From Geranomyces variabilis (Eukaryota > Chytridiomycota > Chytridiomycetes > Spizellomycetales > Powellomycetaceae): a stretch of 64,000 nucleotides of DNA. Both the position numbers and the translations under genes were made by a program. Under the pieces are notes generated by a model. It did no database searches and was not told the DNA's origin. It saw nothing but the letters and a program-made list of their open reading frames with translations. Each line of letters begins with the position of its first letter. Position 1 is the stretch's first letter. Below are positions 45,117 through 59,200 of this stretch, in pieces. Location of the stretch: assembly GCA_027603065.1 (NCBI GenBank), contig JADGJP010000001.1, positions 982,728-1,046,727 of the forward strand. Reading direction: 5' to 3'.

Positions 45117-45653
45117 TTTTACCGGCATAGCAGTTTATTTTTATTTTTTGGCTCCCTGTTTGGCGTACCTGCAGTGCGTATATATCTCTCTCATGCAAAT
45201 AGTTTACTACCAGCTTTTTTAGTTAGTTATTTTGGATGCTGTACCTTGCCCTTACCACATTTTAATATTTGAACCCCTCTAAATAACCTGATAGTTGTTT
45301 CCCATCACCTCCACTCAGCCGTGCATTCCAAACTATACTCCTCATTAGATATTCCCTATCTTGCGTATATACTAGATTTCACCCTTGTTTGGACGCTTGC
45401 ACGACAGCGTTGCTGGCTGGCGGTCCATATGGGGCACACTCAGGCGTTCGCAGCCCTTTTAAAACGAAAAGAGGCCGGTTCTGCGCGTTGAGCAGAAGTC
45501 TTCCGGCGCAGCGCGTCAGATACCAACCCAAGGACCGGCGCCCATTCCTGCCTGCTTCCATGATGCGTGCAGCTCCGCGTGAAATATCGGGAGACGTGTT
45601 TCTCGCAGACTCGGCCCGCAATGCAAGCCTTTCCCCAGTCTCGTGTTTTCCCC
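45117..45653. other. Intergenic region between convergent Sel1 and NUDT21 genes
   Basis: 537 bp of A/T-rich 3' UTR sequence on both sides. An antisense ORF overlaps the end of NUDT21, but no gene is supported. Confidence 0.45.
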
Positions 45654-46621
<968 letters not shown>

Positions 46622-46765
46622 GTACGGGGACTGTCTTGCGGGTTCTCAACTTGGTTGCGGGGGCTAGACGGTTCAGGAATAGGCAATGTCAATTGTCAAC
46701 CGGCTGACTGACATCTCTTCGTTGTCCCCATCTTCCTTCCATCCTCGACCGCTCGCAGTATCGGC
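46622..46765. promoter_or_regulatory. Divergent promoter region NUDT21 / SRA1-like
   Basis: 144 bp between divergent starts. A pyrimidine-rich leader lies just upstream of the SRA1-like ATG. Confidence 0.45.
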
Positions 46766-47795
46766 ATGTCGCCCACTCCTATCGCTTCCCAACCACCGAT
46801 CTTTGCTGGTCCCGCCCGGTCCGACCAATCACCTGCAACAAATGCCGCCCCGAACTCGCTCGCAGCTCCTCCATCCCTAGCTGCCCCCGCCGCGCTTGCG
46901 GCTCCGCCCAACGTATCACACTCGAGCAGCCCAGCGGCGGCGCCGCAGCCTCAAGAACAACCGCAGCTGCCACCGTTTGCCCCTCCGCCATTTTCCGGCT
47001 ATGGCACTCCACCTCCAGCTACCGGATACGGCACCCCGCCTCCCCTCTTCCCTCCTGGCGACCCATCCGCGTCGCGCCCGCCGCAGCAGTATTCTGCATA
47101 CCCAGAACACCTGCGGTCAGCCGCCCCACCGCCTAACGGCACCTATCAAGGCGCTGTTGCAGGTCTTAATGGCTGGAATGACATCCCTTCGGACTTGCTC
47201 ACGGGCTTGAGCAGGAAAAAGGCGGGCGGTGGGTCTTCGCACGCGAGTGGGACGAGCACGCCGTCTGGTGGCCTTGCGGTGCCGGCGGCGGGTGTGGCTG
47301 GCGGTGGGGTAGATGTTTTGCAGACGCATCCGGATCCGAAGGGGCTCGTGGCATCGACTGTGCGAGCAGAGATGGACCGAGTGATGGCTTCTGCCAACGT
47401 GAGTGGACAACGGTGTGCGAATGCGTGGGACGGGTTGTGAAATAGCAGCGCTGACATTATGTCCCGCGTTGGTTTCGCAGCCTTCGCAGAAGCGGATGCT
47501 GGATGACACAGCCAAGCGACTTGAAAACTTGTACGATCGCCTCAACGCTGACCTGATCCCGCCGCACGTCTTGGCGCTTGCAGTGCAGCTGGCGACTGGT
47601 AAGTGGCATTTTCTTGCCACAAGCGCACCAGTCCAATTCTAATGTTACTTTTCGGCTACTCTTACAGCGCTCGGAGCCCGCGACTTTGCCAGTGCGACGG
47701 CTGCGACGACAACGCTCATGACTACGAGCTTTGACCAGGAGGGAAAATGGGTGCTTGGGGTTAAACGGCTCGTCGAGATGGCGCAGCGCGTTTAA
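46766..47795 (+). CDS. SRA1: SRA1-domain protein (steroid receptor RNA activator protein-like)
   Basis: Three exons (46766-47398, 47481-47598, 47668-47795) encode 292 aa. The C-terminal helical SRA1/Sec31-type domain (about residues 210-292) includes KRMLDDTAKRLENLYDRL, LALAVQLATALGARDF and GVKRLVEMAQ. A GWNDIP motif at residue 136 matches the GWNDPP motif of animal SRA1 proteins. The N-terminal 200 residues are Pro/Ala-rich and disordered. In animals SRA1 is a nuclear coactivator; the same domain forms the end of Sec31 in COPII coats. The short length and the GWND motif favour a stand-alone SRA1-like protein here rather than Sec31, whose WD40 repeats are absent. Confidence 0.8.
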
Positions 47796-48146
47796 TGAGT
47801 CGCTGTTTGACTTACAATTGTGGAAGGGTAGGCGAAGCGCAGGCGATCACAGAGCTGTCAAGCAGACAACCCTCCTCGAGCTCTGCGGCTGGATGTGCGG
47901 ACGGTGTCAGGAGAGAAAGACAGGAACGATGTGTCAGGCGGCGCAGTTTGGGCGCAGCGTCACGGCCACGACCACGAGTCGCGGTCACGCATGCCCTCGG
48001 CCAAGCTTGCTTTCGTTGCAATTGTCTTGCCCGCCTTTTGAAAATACCTCATAACAAAGTCGTCTGTGTACATCGATCTCTCCGCTGCCACGTCCGCTGC
48101 AAGTCCTTACTGTTCCTATCACGGGTCCGAGAGAGACCTGCTGTGA
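47796..48146. other. Intergenic region SRA1-like to dynamin-like gene (351 bp)
   Basis: Contains the 3' UTR of the SRA1-like gene and the promoter of the dynamin-like gene. Nothing else is recognised. Confidence 0.4.
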
Positions 48147-50918
48147 ATGTTCTCAATTGCCCGACGACTCACTTCTGCCGTGGTATCAGTCGGCTACCCA
48201 ACCCCACACACAACCGTCGCTAGCGAGGGAAGTTTCGAATCCAAAAGCTCGTCGGCCGCCTCTCCCGTCAGACAACCGCCCTCTTGGCCTGCGTTCGCAC
48301 CAGCGCTGCCAACTAGACCAGCGGCACAGTCCGCAAGTTCATATACAGCGACAACCCGTTCCACCTCCACCCCGTCAGCTCCAATGACCAGCTCGTCCGC
48401 GGCCGCCAACGGCCGCATGCCGTCCTCTGCCACCTACGCTCAACCGCAGGACACGCACACCCTCTCCGCTGACGGCTTCCTTGAGACCAGCACATACGCA
48501 GCCCGCGCTCGCCGGCTCGTCAAGATGGTCAACACCATGCGTGATGCTGGAGCGCACATGGACCTAGACTTACCTACCATTGTGATTTGCGGCAATCAGA
48601 GCGTCGGAAAGAGCAGTGTTATAGAAGCTTTGTGCGGTGTTGTACTTCCGCGAAACGAAGGAACGTGCACGCGCTGCGTTACCGAAGTGCGGTTGTCCGA
48701 GGGGGATTCAACGGTTTCGTCGTCATGGTCTTGCACAGTCAAATTACGCTATGAGTACGACTCTGCAGGTCGCCCGCTGAAAGCGGTGCGCGAAGTGCCG
48801 TTTGGGCGCGAAACGGCTCAAAAGGAAGACGTGGATCTTTTGGTGCGCCGCGCACAAAAGGCACTTCTCAACCCGTCTGCAGATCCGAATCGCTATATTT
48901 CATACACGTTTGACGACTCTACCTCCTCCGCGCGGGACAGCGAAGCCGCCAGCAACGAGCTGAAATTCGTCAAAAACGTTGTTTGCCTTGACATCCGCGG
49001 GTCCGGCGTCAATCTGACCCTGATCGACTTGCCGGGAATCATTCGCAGTGTCGACCGCCGGGAAGACGCCCAGTATATCGAGCTTGTTCAGGAGCTCGTG
49101 CGCTTTTATATCAGCAAAGAGCGGGCTATCATTGTAGCCACCATCACCTGCAAAGACGAGATAGACAACCAGGTACTGATCATCTTGCGGGCGGAGCGTA
49201 ACACAGTCGTAAAATCTGCTGACATTTCATTCGTAGGCTGTTGTTCACATGGCCAAAGAAGTGGATCCCCACGGAATGCGGACTCTTGGCGTCCTTACAA
49301 AACCTGACACCATCGAGGCCGGTACTCATGATCGCTGGTTGCAAATCATGCTCGGCCATCAATACGCGCTCAAGCTTGGTTACTGGATGATCAAAAACCC
49401 CACTAAGGCGGATCTCGACAAAAACATCACTTTTGAGGACGCTCGCAAGATGGAAGAGGCATTTTTTTCGGGACAACTTCCTTGGTCTACCATTCGCCGG
49501 CAGTTGGACCGTTTCGGCGTCGACTCTCTTCGCAGGGAGCTCAGCCGGCAGCTCACCATGCTAACCGAAATGTCAATTCCGGACATGCAAAGTAGGACTG
49601 AAGAGGCAATTCAAGCCACCGCTTTGGAGTTGAGCAACTTGCCTCCTTCACTTGGTGAAAATTCGCGAATAGAATTGCTGCAGATGATGCGGCATTTCTG
49701 TACGCTGGTCAACTACAATATTACGGCACACCAGGACTTCAAGCAGTTCTACCAACAAATTCGGAAGCATTTTGACACGTTTCGGGAGGCGGTTGCCGCA
49801 TCGCGGCCTTCATTCGCTATGACACATCCAAAAGGCGGCCAAGCAAACGCCCCACCTGTGTCCCTGTCATCATCGATATCATCGTCGATCTCGTCCGTGG
49901 TCGGATGGGGTGTTGGCGACGGGCGGCGACCCGAAGTAGGCATTTCCAAGCAGCCAGCAAAGCAGCCAATACCTGATACAGTTGAACCCGACATCAAAAA
50001 GCCGTTAACAGTGTCCGACGTGCGGCGTATTATAGACGCACAGAAAGGACGAGAGCTGCAGGGATACTCTGCATACGACGCTTTCACATATGTCGTGTCC
50101 CTCTTTCAGGATGAATGGGCCAAGCACGGGCAGATGTGTTTGGCAGCTGTCAATCACGAGCTTCATACGCTTGTAGGCAAGCTGACGGAAGATGTTTTTG
50201 GACGCTTTGCCAACATGCAAGGCCAAGTTAGGTAAGGAACTGTCTTTTTTCATCTGCACCGAGGGATTGATCACTGACGCGTTCTTGCGTCTTCAGATTC
50301 GTCATCCAGGCATTTCAGAACGAACTGTACCGGTCTACGTCGGAGGTGGTCAATAACTGCGTCACCATGGAGCGGCGATACCCCTTCACCATGGGATCCG
50401 ATGAGTTTACTCGAACGAAATCCAATGCCTTGAACGAATTTCGGTCTCAACTGGAGGCGGCGCGCACAGGCATGCAATCCATGTCAGTTAACGGCACGCC
50501 GTCAGCCTCGCCCCTGAATCAAACCAAAGCCGAAACCGTCAACAAAGCCCTCGCCGCTTTAGCCGAAGCTGGCTTTACCGGCCTCTCTCCACGGGATTTG
50601 ACCCGCCTGCGTGCGGAATCGCCTGAGGACGACGAGGTTTTACATGTCATGGCCGCGTCGCACGCGTATTTCCGAGTCGCATGTCGTCGCTTCAGTGACA
50701 ACATTCCTATGAATGTCGATTTCCATTTTCTCTCGCGATTTGCAGAGTTGCTAGAAAAGGAGTTGGTCGCGCGGCTTGGAATTTTGGAGAAAGACAATGC
50801 AGCGGTCGACTTTATGCTTCAGGAAAACCGGTTTGTGGCGGAACGGAGGCGGGCACTGGAGGAACAGAGGACGCGACTGGAAGGCGTATGGCGAAGCCTG
50901 CACGAATTCGGCTTTTGA
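48147..50918 (+). CDS. Mx/dynamin-superfamily large GTPase
   Basis: Three exons (48147-49172, 49237-50231, 50297-50918) encode 880 aa. The GTPase domain has all four motifs: G1 GNQSVGKSS (from residue 149), the G2 threonines in NEGTCTR, G3 DLPG (294-297) and G4 TKPD (363-366). The stalk follows, with FGVDSLRRELSRQL typical of the family, and a GED-like C-terminus ends at about 870. No PH domain, PRD or membrane helix is visible, so it resembles the Mx-like proteins common in filamentous fungi rather than Vps1 or Dnm1. The N-terminal 110 residues are Ser/Thr/Pro-rich; the first residues (MFSIARRLTSAVVSVG) are basic and amphipathic and could be a mitochondrial presequence. The membrane it acts on is unknown. 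Confidence 0.9.
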
Positions 50919-51159
50919 CGTGTTACCATCCATCATCTTACACCCAGCTATTGAAGTAGTCGTCAGCCTAAGGCAATTTAATAGTAATTTTCATACATGC
51001 TCCGAGTCAAGCAAACCGGCCAAGTTTTTTTAAGAGTTTTATTATCACGTTCCCATCCCCCCGCCATTTACTCGCTCGTCATCTCTTGTCCAGCACACTT
51101 ATGTTCTTTCGATGTTCCCTCTACCAGACAATTGCTCAGCTCTGTAGCCGACTAGACAT

Positions 51160-54100
51160 TTATGCAGCCAGCTCATCCAGCTTCTCCGTAGCTGTCAGTC
51201 GTATGAATGAGTAAGTACAAGCCTCGAAGAGTTCAAAGTTTGAGCTCTTTACTTACATGCTGCTCGGGATGCCACCTTAGATCCGGTTCGTAAGTTTGCC
51301 GCCGAGGGTTCTTTCTGTAGCGCGCTGTTCGATGGCCCTCCGACCAAATTGTTTTGAGAGCTCAGACGGCCAGCCTGGTTGACGGCGGGCGTGGATGCTG
51401 TAGTTGTGTACGCCTTTGAGAGTGCCGCATTCGAAGCACTTGCACCCGTTTTCGCCTCCGCGATCGATCGGTTGGATTGAGCCAAAGCACCGTGGGGTTG
51501 AGCAAGGGCTTCCACGGAACCAATTTTTGCCTGAGCAAGGATAGGGTGAGATGTCCTAGGGGTCAAGCTTTGAGCAAGATTCTGAGCTGAGGACTTGGGG
51601 CTCTTGGCAATCGCGTTGTTCGATGCCCGGGTGGTGGGCCCTTTGGCTACGTTTGCAGAGGAGCCAAGGTTTTGCTTGGAACCCTTCGGACTGGTCGCTC
51701 CGCGATTAACCGCTGAGCGGGAAGCACTTCCCTGATCATTCTGAAGACTCTGATGAAGGGCGTTGATTGAGCCGCGAGCGACAACCATGCTAGTTGCTCG
51801 CTGATCTGCAAGGTTATTAACAGAAGCCTTGGGAGTTGCGGTTTTGTTCGCGGCCTCGAGCGAGCGACGGCGATCGGCCGCTTGGTTGAGTTGGCCAGCG
51901 GATTTTCCGCCTGAAATCGGGGTCGTCGACTTGTGCAGATCAGTGGCGGACGCTTTGCGGCTCGTTGTAGTCGGTGGCGAGATAGGCCTTGACGCACCTT
52001 TGGAGCCCGAGACTGGACGACTCTTCTTTCCAGGGCCGCTAGGAGGCCTCTTTTCAGCTTGTGGCCCATCTCCTTCTTTGATGTGCTCTTGAGCCTTCTT
52101 AGTCGCCTGCCCAACCTCTTCATGAGCAAGACTCTTGGTTGATTTGGTGACCGGAACTTTGGTCAGCGAAGCCGTGGAAACGTGGCTCTCTGCGTCGCGT
52201 ACGTGACTGACTTGCTCGCGCAGCTCGCCCGCAGATGCATGCGCCTCCTGAGCTACGTCCTTTGCCAAATTCTCGGCTGAACGACGAGCCTCGGGATCGG
52301 CTGCAGCCTGCGCGGGAATAATGTCGACACTCGCAGTTACACGCACGGACTGATTGTTATCGCGTTGCTCGGTCGCGCTATCGTGCTTGGATACGTCGAT
52401 GTCAACCGACGTCTCAAGAGCAGCTTCAGGCGCCGATGGCGTGGTGGGAAGCGCGTCGGCAACGTTGTTGCCCTCGACAACGGCTGCGGTACTGTCAGTA
52501 ATGTCCGCCTCCGGAGGCGACTCCTGCTTTTGACCCAAGTGCAAAAGGTCCCGCACACTTTGCTTTGCGTGCGACGCTGCCTCTTTCAAGCTCGCTAGAG
52601 AAGTTCCTTTGGCGACATTGCCCCGGTCCGTTGCGTCACTGCCAGCGACTCCCTCTTCACGCTTGTTTAGCGCAGAAGTGCTTTTAGCTTCAATGCGTTC
52701 CGCGGCTGAGAGCTCTGGCTTGGAGGCCGTCTTTGCTGTGTGGCCGCTGGTGAGATTTTGAATGCTTGTCTTCACGTCGGCGGCAAAGTCTGCAGCGCTC
52801 CTATGGTGCGCGGGCGCCTTCTCCTGGCTTACGTCTTCAATGTGTGCGGACGAACCGGCGAGTCTGTCTTTGCTCGCGTTTGTAGCATCGCGAGGGGTGA
52901 CAATAGGTACCGTCGTTTCGGAAGGAGGCTCGAGTGCAACCGCCTCCCGTGGGGCGTCAGCACTGCTGTTTAACTGGTCGTCTGCCGTGCGTGATTGGTG
53001 CTCGCTATTCCCGGCGCCTGATAGGTTCTTTACGGAGGCCTTAGCTTCGGCGGTAAGATCGTTCAAACTTCGATGACGTTGGTCAGGTTCGTGCTCTCCC
53101 TTCTCTGTATCCGAGCTTGTAGTTTGCGCAGAGCTACCCAACCCTTTGCCCTCAGCTTTGTTGACGTCAGCCTTACTGCTCTTATTAGCCAAGTTTTGCA
53201 GGCTCTGCTTGGCGTCGGCGGCGCGCTCCTTCAGAGTGCGGTGACTCCCATGCCCGTCAATCTTGCCACCGGATCCGAGATCAGCTTTCCTGTCATCTGC
53301 GTCGCTAGCTTCAATTCGATGCTGTTCTGCCGGTGGCCTCGCCGGATCTAGCACCACAGTGTCCGGGGCAAGCTTGTTTGAACTGGCCCGGTGTGAAAGA
53401 TCGTGGATGCTGTGCTTGTTATCACGAGCGAGCTCACTGGCGCTGCGGTGAGCAGCGTTCTTGTCGGCTGCCTCTGCGTTACTGAGCTCAGCACGTTGGC
53501 CGTTCTGTGGCTGGTTGAGGCTGTGATCGTTGTCCGCTATATTCGCAGTGGGTTGTTCAGCCAAAATCTCTTGGCTCATCCTCTCGGCCACTGCGTGGCT
53601 CTCCAAAGCAGCTTGCTCGGTCATGTGACTGTGATCCTCATGATGCGCGGATTCGGGCTTATTTTCAGCTTCATGCGACGAGATCCGTATCTCCTTATTG
53701 TCCCGATCGGCAAGCACCTCCTTGCTGCGGGCCAGGCTTTGCAGGCTATTTTTTATACCGATAGCAACGTCTTTGGCGCTCCGATGATTGTCCTTGTTCA
53801 ATGTCTCCTGCTCGTGGAGTTGTACATTTTCAGACTCACCACCAGCAGTGGACAGAGCATTGTCGGATTGCGGCCCCGCATCCGTGTGAGGCTCTACCGG
53901 CGCAATTGCAACCGCGGACGCGTTCTTTTCATGTGCTGACACTGCAGGCACGTCCCGTCCCGCGGAAGCACGCTCGCGCTCAAGCTCTTTTTCCAAATTC
54001 GCAAGGCTTTTATGAGCCGTCACATCTGATTCCATGTGAGACGCTTTTTCGTGGTCATCGGGCGAGTTGCGGTGTGCGAGATTTTTCAAGCTTTGCTTGA

Positions 54101-55939
54101 TGGAGCTTCCATCCAGCGTAAGACTTGCAGCCTTCTCCAAGGGCAATCCTCGTTCTGCGGCAAGCTGTTGGTTCAGGCGCTCGAGGCTTTCACGCGTCTC
54201 GGGGCTAACTTTGTCTTTTAGATTTTGCTGACTTTTAGTTTCATCTTTCTTGCCCTCGGCAAGGGACTGACGAGAAGCGCTGTTTTTCACGCGAACAGTC
54301 ACCCTCTTCTTATCCGAGGCGTCGCCGCTCAAGCTGATTCTGGACCCGCTCTTGGTGATTCCAGATGCGACCGGAGAATCAGAAGCTGGCGCATCAGACT
54401 TATCCAGTGCGTGAGTGCTCTTGTTGTTCAAAGCCTGGGCGCTCTTATGAGTACCCAAGTCCTGAATGCTACTCGAGGATTTGCGCTTGTCGGCTTTTTG
54501 CATTTCGGCAAGCTCCGACGTTAGCTGAGTCAGGGACTGGCGAGCTGACGACGACAGGTGATCTTCCTTCAACGAGCGCTTAGATTTTGCACGCTCATCG
54601 TGCTTCTCCAGCGAGTGGCGGCTCTTATTATGAGTCTCAGAAGCCTGAACGTCACCAGAGGATTTGTGCTTTTCAGATTTCTGCATCTCCGCAAGCTCTG
54701 CGGTCAGCTGTGTCAAGGATTGCCGGGCTGAAGACGACAGATGATCATCTTTTAGGCTTCGCTTTGATTGTGCATGACCTAGGGCCAGCTGACTAGGGCC
54801 TTTCGAGATCGGAACGTGCGCGACAGCAATCGATGCGGTTGACTTGCTTTTCTGCTTTAAAGGCTCTTTAACGTCGTCGTAAGCCTTGTCAACAGGGACT
54901 TCCGATATAGCGATGACCGCGGTGTGGATTGCGATCGGCGTGCCAGCCGCGTCATGCTCAATTTCTGTCGTGACTTCGATGCTTTTGACATTGACTTCTT
55001 CTTGCTGCAAGTTTCCCCTGGACTTTGCGACCGCGGCGTCAATTGAATTCGCAACCTGATTCATGCCCATACTGTCCCCTGCGTGCGTGGAGAGCTCCTT
55101 TGCCACAGCGGTGCTAATCGCTTCTACAAGTCGGAAGATACATTCTGGTCAGGTACCACGCACACTCTCACAAAGCATATTATGAATCACGAACCAGCCA
55201 TCGCAACCGGAGCTTCGTGCGCAAGAGCATTCCTACTGGTGAGGCTACTGTTGGACTTGCCAGCAAGTTTCCCGATGGATGTGGCAAGCTGCTCCTTCAC
55301 AGTTTTTTTCTCCCCTACTGGTTTTGCAAGCTGAGATTCGGAAGCTGAAAGCTGCTGGTTGATAGCGTTGTTGATTGATTTCTCAAGATTGGCAGTGGCG
55401 TAGCCTTCAGCACCGGTGCGCTCACGCTCCTCCCCAGGGTGTGTGACCTGATGCGCGATCTGCTTACTGAGATCCTCGGAAATCTGCTTAGATGTTCCGT
55501 CTGCCGTAATGGGGATAGACACTTGCGCCACGATTACTGCAGTAGTCGTGGTCGGACCTGCGGGAAGATCTGAGACACTGTTTTCCTGCCTTGCAAGGGC
55601 CGTCGAGCTTTCGGTGCGCGGGCCGCCCGGTGAAACAGCCGACTGTTCCCGCTTGCCTGCGGAAGCAGCTGCAAGGTCCTTCTGCTCCACCTTTGTGTTG
55701 CCAGCTGCGACAGGCTTCGTTTCATTAGCTGAAACATCCAGAGGGTCTTTCGTAATTTTAGTTCCAGTAGGACTCGGTGCAATTGGCTGGGCAGTAGCCT
55801 GTTGACCGGGCACAGGCCCAACGGGCTTTTGAACGCCGGCAGTCGCTGTTTGACCGGCAGTTTGCAATGCAGGAGGGGGTTGTGCGTGTTCAACCGTGAC
55901 CACTGCCCCTTGGGCGTTTTTTGATTGCCCGCAACCCAT
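51160..55939 (-). CDS. Large repeat-rich protein with N-terminal dual-acylation motif
   Basis: Three exons (55939-55195, 55123-51257, 51191-51160) encode 1,547 aa; phases agree, and the last exon adds a 10-residue tail (TEKLDELAA). The family is not recognised. The N-terminus MGCGQSKN fits N-myristoylation at Gly2 with palmitoylation at Cys3. The rest is hydrophilic, rich in Ala, Ser, Lys, Asp and Glu, with no membrane helix. Short helical units recur many times: AKQSLQNL, AKASVKNL, VKTSIQNL, AKQSVRDL, IKNSLQSL, NKHSIHDL. A longer unit (KRSLKDDHLSSSARQSLTQL, then AELAEMQK) occurs twice about 62 residues apart. Two copies of a hydrophobic-alternating segment (VIVAQVSIPI and VIAISEVPV types) lie in exons 1 and 2. 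A membrane-bound scaffold is one possibility. Confidence 0.65.
54530..54775 (-). repeat. Tandem coding duplication of about 186 bp in the acylated protein
   Basis: Two copies encode near-identical 30-residue units starting SKRSLKDDHLSSSARQSL and SKRSLKEDHLSSSARQSL, separated by Lys/Ser/His-rich linkers. The unit lengths match (about 62 codons), but codons differ in places, so the duplication is not recent. Confidence 0.75.
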
Positions 55940-56279
55940 TTCGCACCTGTCGACTTTCGGTGAAAACAGTTAATAATGAGTCCCGGCCATTTTGTCCACG
56001 AAGCGCCTTGGAGCCTACTTCGAAAGAATTGAGAAGCAGCTTCGCTGGAGATCCGGGGGCAGATTTGCAGTGCTAGCCTCGGGCGTCTGCTTGAAGTGGG
56101 GGAGAAGGGATGTGGGGCCGGCTATTCTGGACAGCGTCGGAGTTTGTGACCAGCTGCTGACCTAATTGCCATTTTGATGACCCTGCCAGCTATCCGCTCT
56201 AACAAATTAAAAGGAAGCCAAATGCCGCCGCCGAAGAGGCAGATATATTTGCAGAATAAACTGCAGCGGATGAAACACC
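55940..56279. other. Intergenic region between repeat protein and GDB1 (340 bp)
   Basis: Promoter of the repeat-protein gene and 3' UTR of GDB1, both on the minus strand. Nothing else is recognised. Confidence 0.4.
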
Positions 56280-59200
56280 TTATGCACCTTGCATTTCTGC
56301 CATCAATTCCACCATCACAGCGCCGCTCCAGGCCTGTGTCGGACAGCTTCCCCCGCAAAAAGTTCCATTTTCGTTAGTCAGTTCCGGTAATCCGGCGTAT
56401 GGGCTTTCCTTTCCACTCAAAATGTGCTCTTTGTGCCTCAGAAGAACTCGTTGAATATACAGATAGGCGTCCGAGATCTGCTCCAAAAATCAGATGTATT
56501 GCCTACGAGCATGCGGGCGGATTGCGCATCATAAATCACCTTATTTTTGTCATGTCCAACCGCTTTTGTGAAAAAGTGCAAATACGCACGTAAGAAAAAG
56601 GCTAGAGGATACACCCATTCCTGCAAATTGGTTGAATGTCACGATTTGTTGCCCCTACGAGTTCTCGTGGATGAACGGACTCACCGGCCCTTGATGGTAA
56701 TTATACCCGTGGGCTACGGTAGGATCCGAGCCGTCATTACTGTTATCATAAGTGCCTCGATAGGCCCAGTCAGCCGGATCTAGCGTCTTGATACCTAAAG
56801 GAAAGCAGAATGAAAACGTGCGGAGAACATGATGCCCTATAGGTCTGTCCACGTACCGAGTGGGCCTACCAACACATCCTTGACAATGCTCAGAGCATGT
56901 CGAGCGTGGTCTGGATCAAACAGCTCTGGTGCCTTGAACACAAGTCAGATTTGGGATGGTGCCAGCAACGCATGGAACGGCCGGCCCATACCACCACCAT
57001 GGCAATACAAAGATTTGGACGCAACTGGTAGTCCATAAAATTGAGCGATGCGCCAACGGTATCCTTGTATATTCCGCGTCGATTTATGAGGTTGCGGTCA
57101 TGACATTCGGAGTTAGGCTGATTGGTCGCGTTGCCTTCAAAATAATAGTCAGACTCGTCCGCAATCATGAGCTTGGTTGTGCAGATCTCACCAGGAGAAA
57201 CAAAAAACCATTTCTCAAACGACTCTTTGAGACTGTTATTCCACTCCGCATATGTGAAAGATTTCGCACTATTGCCATCTGCGAGCAAATTAAGCGTGGT
57301 GAGCCTCCGCAATCGTTAAGTCCGCCGAGCCTTCTCTGACCCCGCCAATGCTTGCAACATTATACATACCCAGTGTTATTACTGCGTCCCACTTCCACCA
57401 TTTGCCGCCCAATCCTTTGCCAAGGACATCTTCAGCAATCCACCCCAAAGACGCTTTTGCTAAGCCCACGATTTCAATTGCCGCGCCATCTCGCGGCGTG
57501 GCAGGAAGACCTTTGGTCTGTGCCTTCTCGGAATCACCCATCTTGTCCATCCAAGTACCGCAGTTCCATCTGTTTCCGCCTACAGGTAGCCCTCCCTTTT
57601 TCCAATCAACACCGGCTGTTACATCAAAACCTTCACTCCGCATTGCATGGTCCAAGTTCGGTCCAGCATTGTATTCTCTAAATTGGATTCCGTGCGCATG
57701 ACGTTCGAAAAGTTCATGACACAGCTGCGCGATCGTGTTTCGGTAACGAAAGGCAGTGGAAGTGTCGTCCCAGTTGCAGTATGTGTCACCATGTCCATCG
57801 TCATCCGCCGCGGGAACTTCGAGATACCCTGGATTCCGGTATCTTTTCAGAGGCGTAAAACGACGCGCCACCTCGACCCCAAGGAAGCTGTAGCCTTCCG
57901 GGCTTTCTCGGCAGTACTTCTGAACTCCGTAAGCCCACCACCAGGCGGCATCCCGAGCGTTGAATCTCGGGCCAATCCCCTGATCAAGAAGGTTCGGAAT
58001 CAAACCGTGTCGCATCGTCGAACCAAATGCAATCAAATGGGCGCGGGCTGCCTCGTAATTTCCAGATTGAATGAATGATCCGGGAAGTGAAATGAAGATG
58101 TCGCGTCCCCAGCAGCGCATATACTGCGTGGCAAAATGTGGCAGTCCTGCAGCCAGGGCCGGCAGGCGGCCGGTAGATGAGAGGAGCGGGGGCAATGGGT
58201 ATGATGACGGGACTAATCCAGCGGAGTTCACACATCCATAGAGCTGGAAGCTCATCATGGAGCAGGCGTTTGACAACGCGCCGATTGATGAAGCCGTTGT
58301 CGGTCCTGCCACGCGTTGACGATGCATAGTCAAAGCACGATGGCACAGAGCCTGATGAGCAGAAAATATAACAAAGACGAAGTATTTGGGCATGAACGCC
58401 GGTGCAACCGTTGTGACCAACCGCAGACGCTCTGCGAGCCAATCGTGAAACGATGCAAGGGCTGGATACGCATTCAAATGCCTGGAACCCGCAATGTAAG
58501 CAGCGACGTAATGCATCCACCGAAGCCCTCAGCATTACCTTTGCAGCCGCCCAAGAATATAATTCGGAATCCACGGTCCGGCGCGCAAGTTCGCAAAGAT
58601 GGGATGCCCGAGGTCATTTGTCCGTGCCGGTAACTGCAAAGCCGAGACGAAGCCTTGTAATCCGCAATAGGCTAGTTTGCCAAAGTTTGGGACGTCATAC
58701 ACGCTCTCAGCTATTCTACGCGGTTAGTACCGACTTGGCAATGAGATCTCATGCGTGAAAACCTACCCAGGGTGTCTTCCTCTTCACTGGCACAGCGGTA
58801 GAGCGCAACATTGACATCAGTAGCGCACAAAGTACTGACTGCATTCAAAAGGTCCCGTGGCCAACTGTCGGGAGCATAATCATGCCACAGATATCCAGTG
58901 ACCAATGGGTCACGCCCCAGCTTCACCATCAGCCGGATTCCACTACCATTCTCAGTCAGTGTTAGTGATCGCCGCAATTGCTGATATACGGTCTCTTGGT
59001 TCTTCCATATCGCCACGGCGGCATCTCCTTCGCCTCTTGATTGTTTTGGTATGGTTGCGGAGGTTCGATACAGCACAATTGAGCCCGGGATGAACGCATT
59101 TCCATCAACTTCGATTGCTGTGTGAAAGCTATGCTCGCCGTCTGACTTTAGAGTAGCGCGGGTCAAAAGGGTATCGGACTTTGAAAGAATGAGTTTTGAG

